Assembly (NCBI GenBank): GCA_945896675.1
Contig: CAMDEM010000021.1
Location: forward strand, 1 to 35,016
Source of the DNA: Cyanobium sp. NIES-981
GTDB taxonomy: Bacteria > Cyanobacteriota > Cyanobacteriia > PCC-6307 > Cyanobiaceae
Reading direction: 5' to 3'
Length of the DNA: 35,016 nucleotides
Every line of letters begins with the position of its first letter. The first letter of the stretch is position 1. Shown here in pieces: positions 7,977-15,481 of the stretch. The position numbers and the translations under genes were made by a program. The notes under the pieces were generated by a model. It ran no database searches. It saw only the letters and a program-made list of their open reading frames with translations, and had not been told where the DNA came from.

Positions 7977-8436
7977 CCCTGCGGCGGCTCCGACGGACGT
8001 CTCTGAGCCATCTCCAGGTGCCCTTTCTGGAGAAGTCGCCCCATCCGGAGACCTGCGCCAAGCGCCGAGCACCACCCTGTCCCCAGCAAAGACCCTGCCC
8101 CAGGGGTTCAATCCCTTGCCCACTCCCCAGCAGGTGGTGGCTGCCGTGAGGATTGGTCGCTTGGATCCGTTTGCTCCCGTCTCCCCCCCAGCGGGGACAG
8201 CCCCTCAGTCCACGGGATTACCCCAGGGATTTCGCTTCAGCGGCGTGGTGCGCGGCGGCGGGGAGGCGGAAGCGTTGGTGCAGTTCGGCGGCCTCAGCGG
8301 CACGCTTCGAGCCGGCCAGGTGGGCGGCCGCAGTACGGAGTTGTTGCCCTTGGGATGGACCGTGGCGCGGGTGGATGGCCAGCGGGGCCGCCTCACCCTG
8401 CGCCAGGGGGGCCAGCTGGTGACGGCCGATCTCTAA
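7903..8436 (+). CDS. Lipoprotein with PilP/GspC-like C-terminal region
   Basis: 177 residues from TTG at 7903; a TTG at 7921 gives a more normal lipoprotein leader. A hydrophobic stretch of Leu ends in LLTGC, a lipobox with Cys at residue 24, followed by a Pro/Ser/Thr/Ala-rich linker. Around residues 84-91 comes GRLDPFAP, the kind of motif found in PilP and GspC-family periplasmic proteins, then a small beta-rich part (FRFSGVVRGGGEAEALVQF, GQVGG, GWTVARVDGQRGRLTLRQGG) like the HR domain of those proteins. A link to a pilus or secretion assembly is inference from that motif alone; no pilus genes are nearby. The last 44 bases overlap the convergent hemD. Confidence 0.68.
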   Translation: MTAFATLSKPAIPALLLLLLLTGCNPAAAPTDVSEPSPGALSGEVAPSGDLRQAPSTTLSPAKTLPQGFNPLPTPQQVVAAVRIGRLDPFAPVSPPAGTAPQSTGLPQGFRFSGVVRGGGEAEALVQFGGLSGTLRAGQVGGRSTELLPLGWTVARVDGQRGRLTLRQGGQLVTADL

Positions 8437-9217
8437 GGGCTGCCGCACAGGCCTGCACCAGCCCTTCCAGGTCGTGGGGATCGGCTTCGGCATCCACCCG
8501 GCCCAGGAGCTGGTGGCAGCGCTGGCTGGTTTGGGGCCCGATCGACACCACCGCCACGGCGGCGAGCTTGTCCTGCCAGCCGGGGCCATAGGCGGCTTCG
8601 AGCATCTGGCAGGTGTGGCTCACGGTTTTGCCGCTGCTGAAGGTGATGGCATCGAGGCGTTGCTGCTCCAAGGCCGCCACCGCTGGGCTGGGTAGTCCAG
8701 CCGGACAGCGCGTTTCGTAGGCCGCCACCTCCACCACCCGGGCGCCACCGTCGGCAAAGGCTTCGGCCAGCAGCGTGCGGCCGCCGCTTTGGACCCGCGG
8801 CAGCAGCAGCCTCAGCCCCCACCCGGAGGCGGGAAAGTGCTCCAGCAGGCTGTCGGCCACAAAGGCCGGTGGGATGAAGTCGGCAGGGGCTCCCAGGGCT
8901 TCCAGCTGGGCGGCGGTTTTGCGGCCCACCGCCGCCAATTTGAGGCTCTTGGGCCGATGGGCCAGGCAGCTGCCCAGCCGCTTCAGCCGCTGCTCCACGG
9001 CCTCCACCCCATTGCCGCTCGAGAACACCAGCCAGTGGAAGTGCTCCAGCTCCGCTAAGGCGTCATCGAGGGGCCCCCATTCATCGGGCGGGCCCACCAC
9101 CAGCGCGGGCAGATCCACCACCTCGGCCCCAGCGGTTTCAAACAACCGCCTAGCGGCTCCCAGTTGGGTTTCGGCTCGGGTCACCGCAATGCGGCGACCG
9201 GCCAGGGGGAAGGTCAT
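8393..9217 (-). CDS. hemD: Uroporphyrinogen-III synthase
   Basis: 274 residues. The N-terminal RRIAVTRAETQLGAARRLFETAGAEVVDLPAL, the central LVFSSGNGVEAV and AAVGRKTAAQLEALG, and the C-terminal ITFSSGKTVSHTCQML and VVSIGPQTSQ are the paired half-domain motifs of HemD. The enzyme closes hydroxymethylbilane to uroporphyrinogen III, the common precursor of haem, chlorophyll and phycobilins. The start is ATG at 9217, 3 bases after the GT2 gene stop. The last ~15 residues are a Pro/Gly/Ala-rich tail that runs into the convergent lipoprotein gene (44-base overlap) and looks like a readthrough extension. It is the last gene of the minus-strand run that begins at 13685. Confidence 0.9.
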   Translation of the reverse strand: MTFPLAGRRIAVTRAETQLGAARRLFETAGAEVVDLPALVVGPPDEWGPLDDALAELEHFHWLVFSSGNGVEAVEQRLKRLGSCLAHRPKSLKLAAVGRKTAAQLEALGAPADFIPPAFVADSLLEHFPASGWGLRLLLPRVQSGGRTLLAEAFADGGARVVEVAAYETRCPAGLPSPAVAALEQQRLDAITFSSGKTVSHTCQMLEAAYGPGWQDKLAAVAVVSIGPQTSQRCHQLLGRVDAEADPHDLEGLVQACAAALRDRPSPAGPPGAG

Positions 9218-9220
9218 GGC

Positions 9221-10426
9221 CTAGGTCTCCAATTTCACAAGGGTGCTCGCCTGCTGGTGCAGGGCTTGGGCCTCCTGGTTTCGGCCCTGCTGGCTGAGCA
9301 GGCCAATGGCCTGCCGGAAGCCCTCTCGGGCGCCCTCGATATCTCCAGAGAGCAGCAGGGCCACGGCAAGGTTTTGTTGGGCTTCGGCATAACTGGGATC
9401 CAGGGCCAGGGCCCGCCGATAGGCGCTGGTGGCTGCGGGCAGGTGGCCCCGTTGCCGTTCCGCAATGCCCAGGTTGTACCAGCCCAGGGCCACTTCGGGG
9501 GCGGCCACGGTGGCCTGCTCGCACAGCTGGGCGGCGGAGCTGGCGTCGCCCGCCTCCACCAGCAAGGCAGCCAGGTTGAGTTGGGCGGCCAGGGTGAGCC
9601 TGGGCGGCAGGGGAAGCTGCAGGGCGGCTTGATAGAGCTGGGCGGCTTGGCCTGGATCGGTCTCGGCCTGGGCGATGGCGAGGTGCAGCAGCAGTTCGTA
9701 GCGCTCGGGGTGGGCGTCCTGGGGGCAGTTGGAGAGCCCCAGCTCGAGCAGGGCCATGCCGCGCTGGCGCTGGCCCTCACTCACCTCCAGGCTGCCCAAC
9801 TTGGCGCAGGCATAGGGATCGCCAGGGCGGGCGGCCAGGTCGGCTTCCATGGCTTGGCGCAGCCTGGCGGCCTTGTTGCCCGCGGCCAGGAGTTCCGGGC
9901 GGTAACCGTCGTGAAGTAGGGCGGGGATGGGGCAGTCGGCGATGCGCCACTGGGGTTCCTGGCGGAGCAGGGCCAGCACGCTGTCATCCACCATTGAGTG
10001 GTACGGCCGGCTCCAGTGGATGGCCGGATGGCGGCGAAACAAGCGGCTGACGCTGGAATAGGGCGATTGCCGGGATCCCTGTTCCAGGCGCAGCAGATTG
10101 ATCAGCAACAGATCCGGCTGGGCCATCAGCTGCTGGAGCGGTTGCTTGGCCTCCTCCTGGAGGAGTTCATCGGCATCGAGCACCAGCACCCAATCCCCCC
10201 GCACATGCTTGAGGGCCTCATTGCGGGCGGGGGCGAAATCCCCTGGCCAAACCATCATGTGCACCGCAGCCCCCCAGCGTTCGGCGATGGCCACGGTGGC
10301 GTCGCGGGAGCCGGTGTCCAGCAGCACCATTTCATCGACAAAGCCGGCCACCGAAGCCAGGCAGCGCTCCAGCCGTTCCGCTTCATCGCGAACGATCATC
10401 GAGAGGCTGAGCCGGATCGGGCCCAT
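9221..10426 (-). CDS. Family 2 glycosyltransferase fused to TPR repeats
   Basis: 401 residues from the ATG at 10426. The N-terminal ~200 residues are a GT-A domain: SLSMIVRDEAERLERCL, LLDTGSRDAT, NEALKHVRGDWVLVLDADE (DxD-type metal site). From about residue 215 to the end there are TPR units, for example LGWYNLGIAERQRGHLPAA and RALALDPSYAEAQQNLAVAL. This domain order is common in cyanobacterial glycosyltransferases; donor and acceptor are unknown. The ATG shares its A with the stop of the Rieske gene (TGATG), so translation is probably coupled; a GTG at 10438 is an alternative start. Confidence 0.85.
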   Translation of the reverse strand: MGPIRLSLSMIVRDEAERLERCLASVAGFVDEMVLLDTGSRDATVAIAERWGAAVHMMVWPGDFAPARNEALKHVRGDWVLVLDADELLQEEAKQPLQQLMAQPDLLLINLLRLEQGSRQSPYSSVSRLFRRHPAIHWSRPYHSMVDDSVLALLRQEPQWRIADCPIPALLHDGYRPELLAAGNKAARLRQAMEADLAARPGDPYACAKLGSLEVSEGQRQRGMALLELGLSNCPQDAHPERYELLLHLAIAQAETDPGQAAQLYQAALQLPLPPRLTLAAQLNLAALLVEAGDASSAAQLCEQATVAAPEVALGWYNLGIAERQRGHLPAATSAYRRALALDPSYAEAQQNLAVALLLSGDIEGAREGFRQAIGLLSQQGRNQEAQALHQQASTLVKLET

Positions 10427-11478
10427 CAGCTGAGCCACTCCACGGTGGCAGGGGCCAGGGGGTTGCGGAAGGGTTCAGCTGCCTCGAGCGAGCGCTGGAA
10501 CTCCTTTTTTAGGCGCAGATACCACTTCGCCTGGGTGTCGGCGCCGTCGATCAGGGTCAGAGGCGGGTTGTGGCGCAGCCCCTCCTGCTGTTGCTCCACG
10601 ACCAGCCGGTCTTGATCGATGAAGCGGCGCGCCATCCGCCGGATCGGTGCCCGCAGGGGTCTGAGCCAGGGCGTTGTCCAATAAATGCACTGATGCACCC
10701 GGGTGGTTTGGGCATCGATGGGGGCCAGGGTGGTGAGGGAGCAGGCGCCCCCAGTGCTGCCGCGAATCAGCTCGATGCGCACCCCTGGTAGCTCGAAACC
10801 GATCTCGGTGTGCACCGGCATGCCGAGCAATTGGTAGGGCTTGGCGGGGTTGGGGATCTCGTGGTCGTTTTGCACAAATCCCATGCCCCGGGGCGAGAAG
10901 TGCCGGGTCTCTTTCTGGAGGGCATGGAGATCCGGTTGCTTCCACCACCAGGAGGTGTGAATGAAGGGCAAATGCACCGGGTCCATCAGTCCGATCACCG
11001 CCTGGTCAAAGTCGCACTGGAAGGTGCGCTCCACATAGACATCGGGATCCCGATCGAAGGGATCGGGCAGCACGTTGGCTGCCTCTTCGGGGGGCTGCGG
11101 CCGCATCGGGTGGGCGAGCCAAGCCCAGAGCAGCCCCGCCGATACCCGCGACGGCAGGACCTGGGCCCCGATTCGCTCCCCCACCCCCTGGAGGCGTTGC
11201 TCGTCGGTGAGGCAGGGAATGTGGAGGCAACGCCCGCTTTGGAGATCGAAGTTCCAGCCGTGGTACTTGCAGCGCACCTGGCCGTTGTTCACCGAACCAT
11301 GGCGCAGCGGTAGGCCCCGGTGGGGACAGCTGTCCACCAGCACAAAGGGCGTGCCGGCCCGCCCGAGGAGCAGGGGCAGCCCGGCCACCTGACGGCTGAT
11401 CGTGCGGTTCTCCCGCAGGTCAGTCACCCGGGCCACGGGATACCAGGTGCCAGTGAGGAAGGGGGCGTTGGGGGACAT
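10426..11478 (-). CDS. Rieske non-haem iron oxygenase (aromatic ring-hydroxylating / PaO-Tic55-like)
   Basis: 350 residues from ATG at 11478 (a TTG codon precedes it). The Rieske [2Fe-2S] motif is complete: CPHRG at about residues 51-55 and CKYHGW at 70-75. A mononuclear iron site is suggested by DPVHLPFIH. The layout, an N-terminal Rieske domain and a C-terminal catalytic domain without obvious membrane segments, matches cyanobacterial relatives of pheophorbide a oxygenase, Tic55 and chlorophyllide a oxygenase. The substrate is not known. It sits between the nagZ-like gene (11-base gap) and the GT2 gene (1-base overlap), which gives no firm hint to its job. Confidence 0.85.
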   Translation of the reverse strand: MSPNAPFLTGTWYPVARVTDLRENRTISRQVAGLPLLLGRAGTPFVLVDSCPHRGLPLRHGSVNNGQVRCKYHGWNFDLQSGRCLHIPCLTDEQRLQGVGERIGAQVLPSRVSAGLLWAWLAHPMRPQPPEEAANVLPDPFDRDPDVYVERTFQCDFDQAVIGLMDPVHLPFIHTSWWWKQPDLHALQKETRHFSPRGMGFVQNDHEIPNPAKPYQLLGMPVHTEIGFELPGVRIELIRGSTGGACSLTTLAPIDAQTTRVHQCIYWTTPWLRPLRAPIRRMARRFIDQDRLVVEQQQEGLRHNPPLTLIDGADTQAKWYLRLKKEFQRSLEAAEPFRNPLAPATVEWLS

Positions 11479-11489
11479 CAAGGCAGGTT

Positions 11490-13094
11490 TTAGTCGGTGA
11501 AGCCGGTAGGGCTGGGCTGTTTGGTGGTGATGATCGCGTCCAGCACCTCCTGTTGAGCCAGGGGCATCTGGCCAGGGCTGTAGGCGGCGCTCACCCCTGG
11601 ATTGAGCGCTGGCTGCAGGCTTTGCCAGAGGTAGGGGCTGCCATACACCACTACCCCCGCCAGGCGTTGGGCGGCCTGGAGTTGGCGGATCACCTCGGCC
11701 CAGGGCTCGCCCGCACCGGCACTGCCGCGGAAGGGATTGCCCCGCACAAACAGCTGCACCAGCACGGGGCCATCGGGCAGCCGATCGAGGGCCAGGGGGG
11801 CTTGGGGATCTCCGCTCCAGGGCGAGGGGCTGCGGGCTTCGATCAGGCAGGTGGCCAGGCCGGCGGCTTCCGGGATCACCAGGGCTGGAGCCGTGAGGGG
11901 CAGGAAGGGAGCGGAGAGGGCGTTGTCGCAGCGAACCAGGTTTACCCCGCCGGCGCTGGGAATCCAGGGCCCACCCTGAACCTGCAGGGTGGCTTGCACC
12001 AGCTCCAAGGCGAGCACCCCATCGGGTTCCATCGCCCGTCCAGGACCGTGCATCGCCTCCGGCCCGTTGGAGCTGGCGGTGGTGGCCTGGGCGAGGGCCT
12101 CCCGCCGCCGTTCGGCCGAGCGCCGCAGCTGGCTTTCGCTCAGCCGCCCTGCGGCCACTGCTGCTTCGATGGCAGCCAGGGCCCCCCTGGCATCGGCCGG
12201 CATCAGCACCAGATCGGCGCCGGCTTCCAGGGCAAGCACGGCCGCTTCACCGGCTCCGTAGCGCCCGGCGATGGCCTCCATCACCAGGGCATCGGTCACG
12301 ATCAGGCCGTCAAATCCGAGCTCTTGTCGCAGCAGGCCAGTCAGCACAGGGCGAGACAGGGTGGCTGGGCGTTCCGGATCGAGGGCGCTGAGCATCAGAT
12401 GGGCGGTCATCACGGCGGCCACCCCTTCGGCGATCACGGCCTGAAAGGGGGGTAGCTCCACGGCATCGAGCCGCCCGCGGTTGTGGCTGATGACGGGAAG
12501 GTCCAGGTGGGAATCGACGCTGGTGTCGCCGTGCCCGGGGAAGTGCTTGGCGCAGGCCAGCACGCCTGTCGCCTGCACCCCCCGGGTGAAGGCTGCTGCC
12601 AGGTCGCTGGCCGTTTTCGGCGTTTCCCCCCAGGCCCGCACGTTGATGACCGGGTTGGCGGGGTTGTTGTTCACATCACACACGGGCCCCAGCACCCAGT
12701 TCAGCCCGAGGGCCCGGGCATCAAGGCCGGTGCAGCGGCCGTAGCGCTCGGCCAGGGCCATGGCCCGCTTCGGATCGCTGCGGTGCAGTTGGCCCAGGGC
12801 TAAGGGTGGAACGAGCCAGGTGGCCCCCTCAAAGCGCTGGCCCACCCCCTCCTCCACATCGGCGCAGAGCAGCAGGGGGTGGCCCACCCATTGGCGCAAC
12901 TGTTGGGTGCGCAAGCCCACCTCGGCGCAGCTGCCCCCCAGCAGGATGACGCCGCCAACGCCAAGCTCCAGCAAGCTTTTGAGCTCGGCGTTGGCCAGTT
13001 CCCAGCGGGGATAGCGGCGCTGGTGATCCCCCAGAAATCCGCTGGCGCGCACCACCAGGAGTTCGGCGATCAGCCGCCCCAGTTCAGAACTCAC
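11490..13094 (-). CDS. Glycoside hydrolase family 3, beta-N-acetylhexosaminidase (NagZ-like)
   Basis: 534 residues. The N-terminal two thirds is a GH3 barrel: [17 protein letters not shown], then [18 protein letters not shown], the NagZ-type loop with the His/Asp dyad, and [14 protein letters not shown] containing the nucleophile Asp. The remaining ~190 residues form an additional C-terminal domain, so the protein is longer than the ~340-residue E. coli NagZ and closer to two-domain forms. It would remove N-acetylglucosamine from muropeptides in peptidoglycan recycling. The start is GTG at 13094, inside the end of rbfA (11-base overlap, GAGTGAGTTCTGA). Confidence 0.87.
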   Translation of the reverse strand: MSSELGRLIAELLVVRASGFLGDHQRRYPRWELANAELKSLLELGVGGVILLGGSCAEVGLRTQQLRQWVGHPLLLCADVEEGVGQRFEGATWLVPPLALGQLHRSDPKRAMALAERYGRCTGLDARALGLNWVLGPVCDVNNNPANPVINVRAWGETPKTASDLAAAFTRGVQATGVLACAKHFPGHGDTSVDSHLDLPVISHNRGRLDAVELPPFQAVIAEGVAAVMTAHLMLSALDPERPATLSRPVLTGLLRQELGFDGLIVTDALVMEAIAGRYGAGEAAVLALEAGADLVLMPADARGALAAIEAAVAAGRLSESQLRRSAERRREALAQATTASSNGPEAMHGPGRAMEPDGVLALELVQATLQVQGGPWIPSAGGVNLVRCDNALSAPFLPLTAPALVIPEAAGLATCLIEARSPSPWSGDPQAPLALDRLPDGPVLVQLFVRGNPFRGSAGAGEPWAEVIRQLQAAQRLAGVVVYGSPYLWQSLQPALNPGVSAAYSPGQMPLAQQEVLDAIITTKQPSPTGFTD

Positions 13095-13476
13095 TCGCTT
13101 CGGGGGGTTCCCCTTTCTCCTGGCGCTGCTCTTCGAGCTTGTTCAACAGGCCGAGCACGTTGGTGCCCCGCTCCAATCCCCGATCCAGCACAAACAGCAG
13201 GTCGGGGGTGCGGCGCATTTTGAGCCGCCGGCTCAGTTCGCCTTTCACAAACGGTGAGGCTGATTTCAGGCCAGCCATCGCTTCGCTGCGGTCCTCCTCG
13301 CTGCCGAAGATGCTCACGAAGATCTTGCAGTGCTGCAGATCGCCAGCCACCTCCACGTTGGTGACACTCACCATCCCCAGGCTGACCCGTTCATCTTTGA
13401 TGCCACCAACGAGCATCTCGCTAATTTCGCGGCGGATCATGGAGGCCACGCGCTCCACCCTGCGGCTCTGGGCCAT
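13084..13476 (-). CDS. rbfA: 30S ribosome-binding factor RbfA
   Basis: 130 residues from the ATG at 13476. The sequence starts [22 protein letters not shown] and contains [28 protein letters not shown], the type-II KH-like fold of RbfA, and the closing [17 protein letters not shown]. RbfA binds the 5' helix of 16S rRNA and is needed for late 30S maturation, especially in the cold. The open frame runs further upstream across the ycf33 gene, but that part has no similarity to RbfA. It is 2 bases downstream of the ycf33 stop and overlaps the nagZ-like start. Confidence 0.93.
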   Translation of the reverse strand: MAQSRRVERVASMIRREISEMLVGGIKDERVSLGMVSVTNVEVAGDLQHCKIFVSIFGSEEDRSEAMAGLKSASPFVKGELSRRLKMRRTPDLLFVLDRGLERGTNVLGLLNKLEEQRQEKGEPPEASEF

Positions 13477-13478
13477 GG

Positions 13479-13685
13479 CTACGCCAACGGTGTGGGGTTC
13501 ACCATCGCATGCAGGATCAGCCCCAGGCTCATGACGCCGCTGATGCTGGCCCCAATCAGGGCGACCGCGGTCACCGGGTTGCGGCCCCGGGCGGCAAGGG
13601 GTTCGAACACCGAGTTGGCCACACCGAGGCCAAAGGCCACCAGATAACGCGGGTACCGCGTCACGTTGAGGAAGAAGTCCTTCAT
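13479..13685 (-). CDS. ycf33: Ycf33 / DUF751 family small membrane protein
   Basis: 68 residues, from [16 protein letters not shown]. Hydrophobic segments lie at about residues 15-30 and 38-60 ([19 protein letters not shown]), and [20 protein letters not shown] is characteristic of the DUF751/Ycf33 family found in cyanobacteria and algal plastids. The function is unknown; a thylakoid membrane location is likely. It is the first gene of the six-gene minus-strand run and is followed 2 bases later by rbfA. It is divergent from the GST gene over a 59-base gap. Confidence 0.85.
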   Translation of the reverse strand: MKDFFLNVTRYPRYLVAFGLGVANSVFEPLAARGRNPVTAVALIGASISGVMSLGLILHAMVNPTPLA

Positions 13686-13744
13686 GCAGGGCCGGTGGGC
13701 TCAAGGGCGGTTCGTGCTAGCTACTCTGCCCGCCTGTGCCGGCG

Positions 13745-14470
13745 ATGTCGATGCAACTGCACCAGTTTCGGCATTCTGCCTTTTGCGAGAAGGTGCGCCT
13801 TGTGCTCGCGGTCAAGCGACTCCCGTACACCGTGGTGGAAGTCACCCCGGGTTTGGGCCAGCTGGCTCTGTTTCGGCTGTCGGGCCAGCGCCAGGTGCCT
13901 GTGTTGGTGGATGGTTCTGAGGTGATCGCCGATTCCAGTGCCATCGCCCTGTACCTGGAGTCCAACCATCCGAGCCCCGCCTTACTCCCCGCCGATCCAG
14001 GGGAGCGGGCCAGGGTGCTGCTGCTCGAAGACTGGGCCGATACCGCTTTGGCCGCCGGCTGCCGGCTGGCTTTGGTGCATGCGGCAGCCACCGATCCCGT
14101 GCTGCGCAGTGCCCTGTTGCCCGATTCCACCCCGGGCCCCCTGCGCCAGCTGGTGAGCAACCTGCCTTCCGAGGTGATGGGGAGTGTGGGTGAAGCCTTC
14201 GACTCCATGCTCGGCGCCGGGGAGCGCCAACGCCTGCTGGCCAACTTGGAGCAGTTGGCAGTGTTGGCCGATGCCCAGCCCTGTTTGGTGGGATCCAGCC
14301 TCTCCTTGGCGGATGTGGCGGTGGCGGCCCAGCTGGGTCTCCTGTTGTTCCCAGCCAGCAGTGGAGCCCCCTTGGCAGGGTGTGGCGTGAGCGGCATTGC
14401 CGACCACCCGTTGCTTCAGTCCTTGTTCAGTTGGCGGGATCGGATCCTGGCTGAGGTGGCCGCGGCCTGA
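13745..14470 (+). CDS. Glutathione S-transferase family protein
   Basis: 241 residues from ATG at 13745; ATG at 13751 and GTG at 13736 are also in frame. The N-terminal thioredoxin-like domain has QFRHSAFCEKVRLVL (a Cys at the start of the first helix), RLSGQRQVPVLVDG with the cis-Pro and ADSSAIALYLE, the glutathione-binding SNAIL-type motif. The C-terminal helical domain contains PCLVGSSLSLADVAVAAQ, the N-capping box of GSTs. It probably has thiol transfer or thiol reductase activity; the substrate is unknown. The last 44 bases overlap the convergent DUF6816 gene. Confidence 0.85.
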   Translation: MSMQLHQFRHSAFCEKVRLVLAVKRLPYTVVEVTPGLGQLALFRLSGQRQVPVLVDGSEVIADSSAIALYLESNHPSPALLPADPGERARVLLLEDWADTALAAGCRLALVHAAATDPVLRSALLPDSTPGPLRQLVSNLPSEVMGSVGEAFDSMLGAGERQRLLANLEQLAVLADAQPCLVGSSLSLADVAVAAQLGLLLFPASSGAPLAGCGVSGIADHPLLQSLFSWRDRILAEVAAA

Positions 14471-15143
14471 GCTTGTTCAGTTCAAGCTCCTCCAGATCGA
14501 GTTTTTGCAGGCTCAGCACGACGTGGTCGGTGCCCGTGGGCTGGGCAGCAAGCCCGTAGGCCGGCGATGGGTAGGTGGCTTGCCATTGATCGGCCGTGAT
14601 CTGGCCATCGGCTTGGAGCTCGTAGCGGCTCAGGGTTTCCACCCGGCTCACCCGGGGATCCCCAGGGCCATGCAGCACCTGCAGCGCTAGTTCGTCAGCT
14701 TCAAAGCTGGTCGGGCTGGGGGGCTCCTGGCGCCTGCCCACCACCGTGGATTCGAGGCTGAAGGCTGGGCCCGATGGGGTCTTGAACGTGGCGATCTGGC
14801 GATTGGGATTGGCCGGGTCGTTGGCCACGGTCTGCAAGGTGTCGCCCAGGAGGGCTGCACCGATGGCTTTGGCGTTGAAGGTCCGATCGCCCACCACCTC
14901 GCCGGCCCCTGTCCGGGTGAAGCGCACTGGGTAAGTCAGCCCATCGCTGCGCACCTGCCAGGTGCCTTCAAACCAGCTCGGGTAGGTGAGATCGCTGGAG
15001 CCCGGACGCTCCAGGGGGGCAGGCAGGGTCCAGCTGGGCCAGGCCCCTGCTCGATCTGCCAGCGGCGTGGCCCAGGCGGGAGCCGCCATGGCCATCAAGC
15101 CGACGAGCAGTCCCAGAATGGCCTTCGCCCCTGCCCTGGCCAA
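14427..15143 (-). CDS. DUF6816-type secreted/lumenal protein
   Basis: 238 residues from the TTG at 15143; the frame stays open to a TTG at 15212, which would coincide with the start codon of the divergent CRR7 gene. A signal peptide is clear (AILGLLVGLMAMAAPAWA, cleaved near AWA-TP). The mature part has PSWTLPAPL, DLTYPSWFEGTWQVRSDGL and PVRFTRTG, the pattern of the cyanobacterial and plant-plastid DUF6816 family, a lipocalin-like beta-sheet protein probably in the thylakoid lumen or periplasm. The function is unknown. The C-terminal tail (LRPRPPQPGSDPAN) is Pro-rich and lies in the 44-base overlap with the GST gene. Confidence 0.72.
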   Translation of the reverse strand: MARAGAKAILGLLVGLMAMAAPAWATPLADRAGAWPSWTLPAPLERPGSSDLTYPSWFEGTWQVRSDGLTYPVRFTRTGAGEVVGDRTFNAKAIGAALLGDTLQTVANDPANPNRQIATFKTPSGPAFSLESTVVGRRQEPPSPTSFEADELALQVLHGPGDPRVSRVETLSRYELQADGQITADQWQATYPSPAYGLAAQPTGTDHVVLSLQKLDLEELELNKLRPRPPQPGSDPAN

Positions 15144-15183
15144 CGCCCTTGACCAGGTTGGCGCCCCTGCCCGGGTTGGCGCC
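15126..15183. repeat. Degenerate 18-bp tandem repeat ahead of the CRR7 gene
   Basis: CGCCCCTGCCC occurs at 15126-15136 and 15162-15172 (36 bp apart) and GGTTGGCGCC at 15156-15165 and 15174-15183 (18 bp apart), so the stretch has an 18-bp period over about three units. In the minus-strand DUF6816 frame this gives six-residue units (APTRAG, APTWSR, ALARAG). It could be an in-frame expansion of a long N-terminus or a spacer repeat between the divergent genes. Confidence 0.5.
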
Positions 15184-15211
15184 AGGATTGCCTTCGTTAC
15201 CTTGGCGACCA

Positions 15212-15481
15212 ATGTCGGATCCCCTGCTTCGGGAACTCGATCATTACGTAGTGCTTGAGCCGGCTGGGCGCGAACAGATCCTCCCGGCCCAGGACACCTT
15301 GGCTTGGCTGGTGGGCCATCTGGACGCCCTGGATCAGGTGCCAGCCGATCTCGCCGGGCTGGCCACCCCCCAGCAGCGGGCCCAGCGGCTGCTGGAAACC
15401 GCCTGTGAGCTGGAGCTGGAGCCAGGCCGGGCCATCCAGTGGTTTGCCGTGCGCCTCGAGCCCCCTGGGAGCGATACCTAA
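15212..15481 (+). CDS. Chlororespiratory reduction 7 (CRR7) family protein
   Basis: 89 residues from ATG at 15212. DHYVVLEPAGREQILPA near the start, then LLETACELELEPGRAIQWFAVRLE at the end, match the CRR7 family (DUF3571), a small soluble protein known in plants as a factor for building NDH subcomplex A; cyanobacterial homologues are short like this one. The match is from recalled family patterns. The stop overlaps the convergent aroK stop by 4 bases (CTAA). A second NDH-1-related gene, ndhO, is 13 kb upstream. Confidence 0.78.
   Translation: MSDPLLRELDHYVVLEPAGREQILPAQDTLAWLVGHLDALDQVPADLAGLATPQQRAQRLLETACELELEPGRAIQWFAVRLEPPGSDT

Noticed and set aside
6600-8123. Long open frame on the minus strand (507 codons) opposite crtQ and the SRPBCC gene
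   Set aside because: It is rich in Gly, His and Arg, has no family pattern and lies antisense to two well-supported genes. Such frames are common in high-GC coding DNA.
9164-9919. Open frame on the plus strand opposite the GT2-TPR gene
   Set aside because: Gly/Gln-rich composition mirrors the TPR codons on the other strand; there is no independent support.
11553-12455. Open frame on the plus strand opposite the nagZ-like gene (300 codons)
   Set aside because: It lacks a start signal and family motifs and is fully antisense to a clear GH3 gene.
13477-13704. Upstream extension of the rbfA frame
   Set aside because: It runs through the ycf33 gene in another frame, has no RbfA features, and the ATG at 13476 gives a normal-length RbfA.
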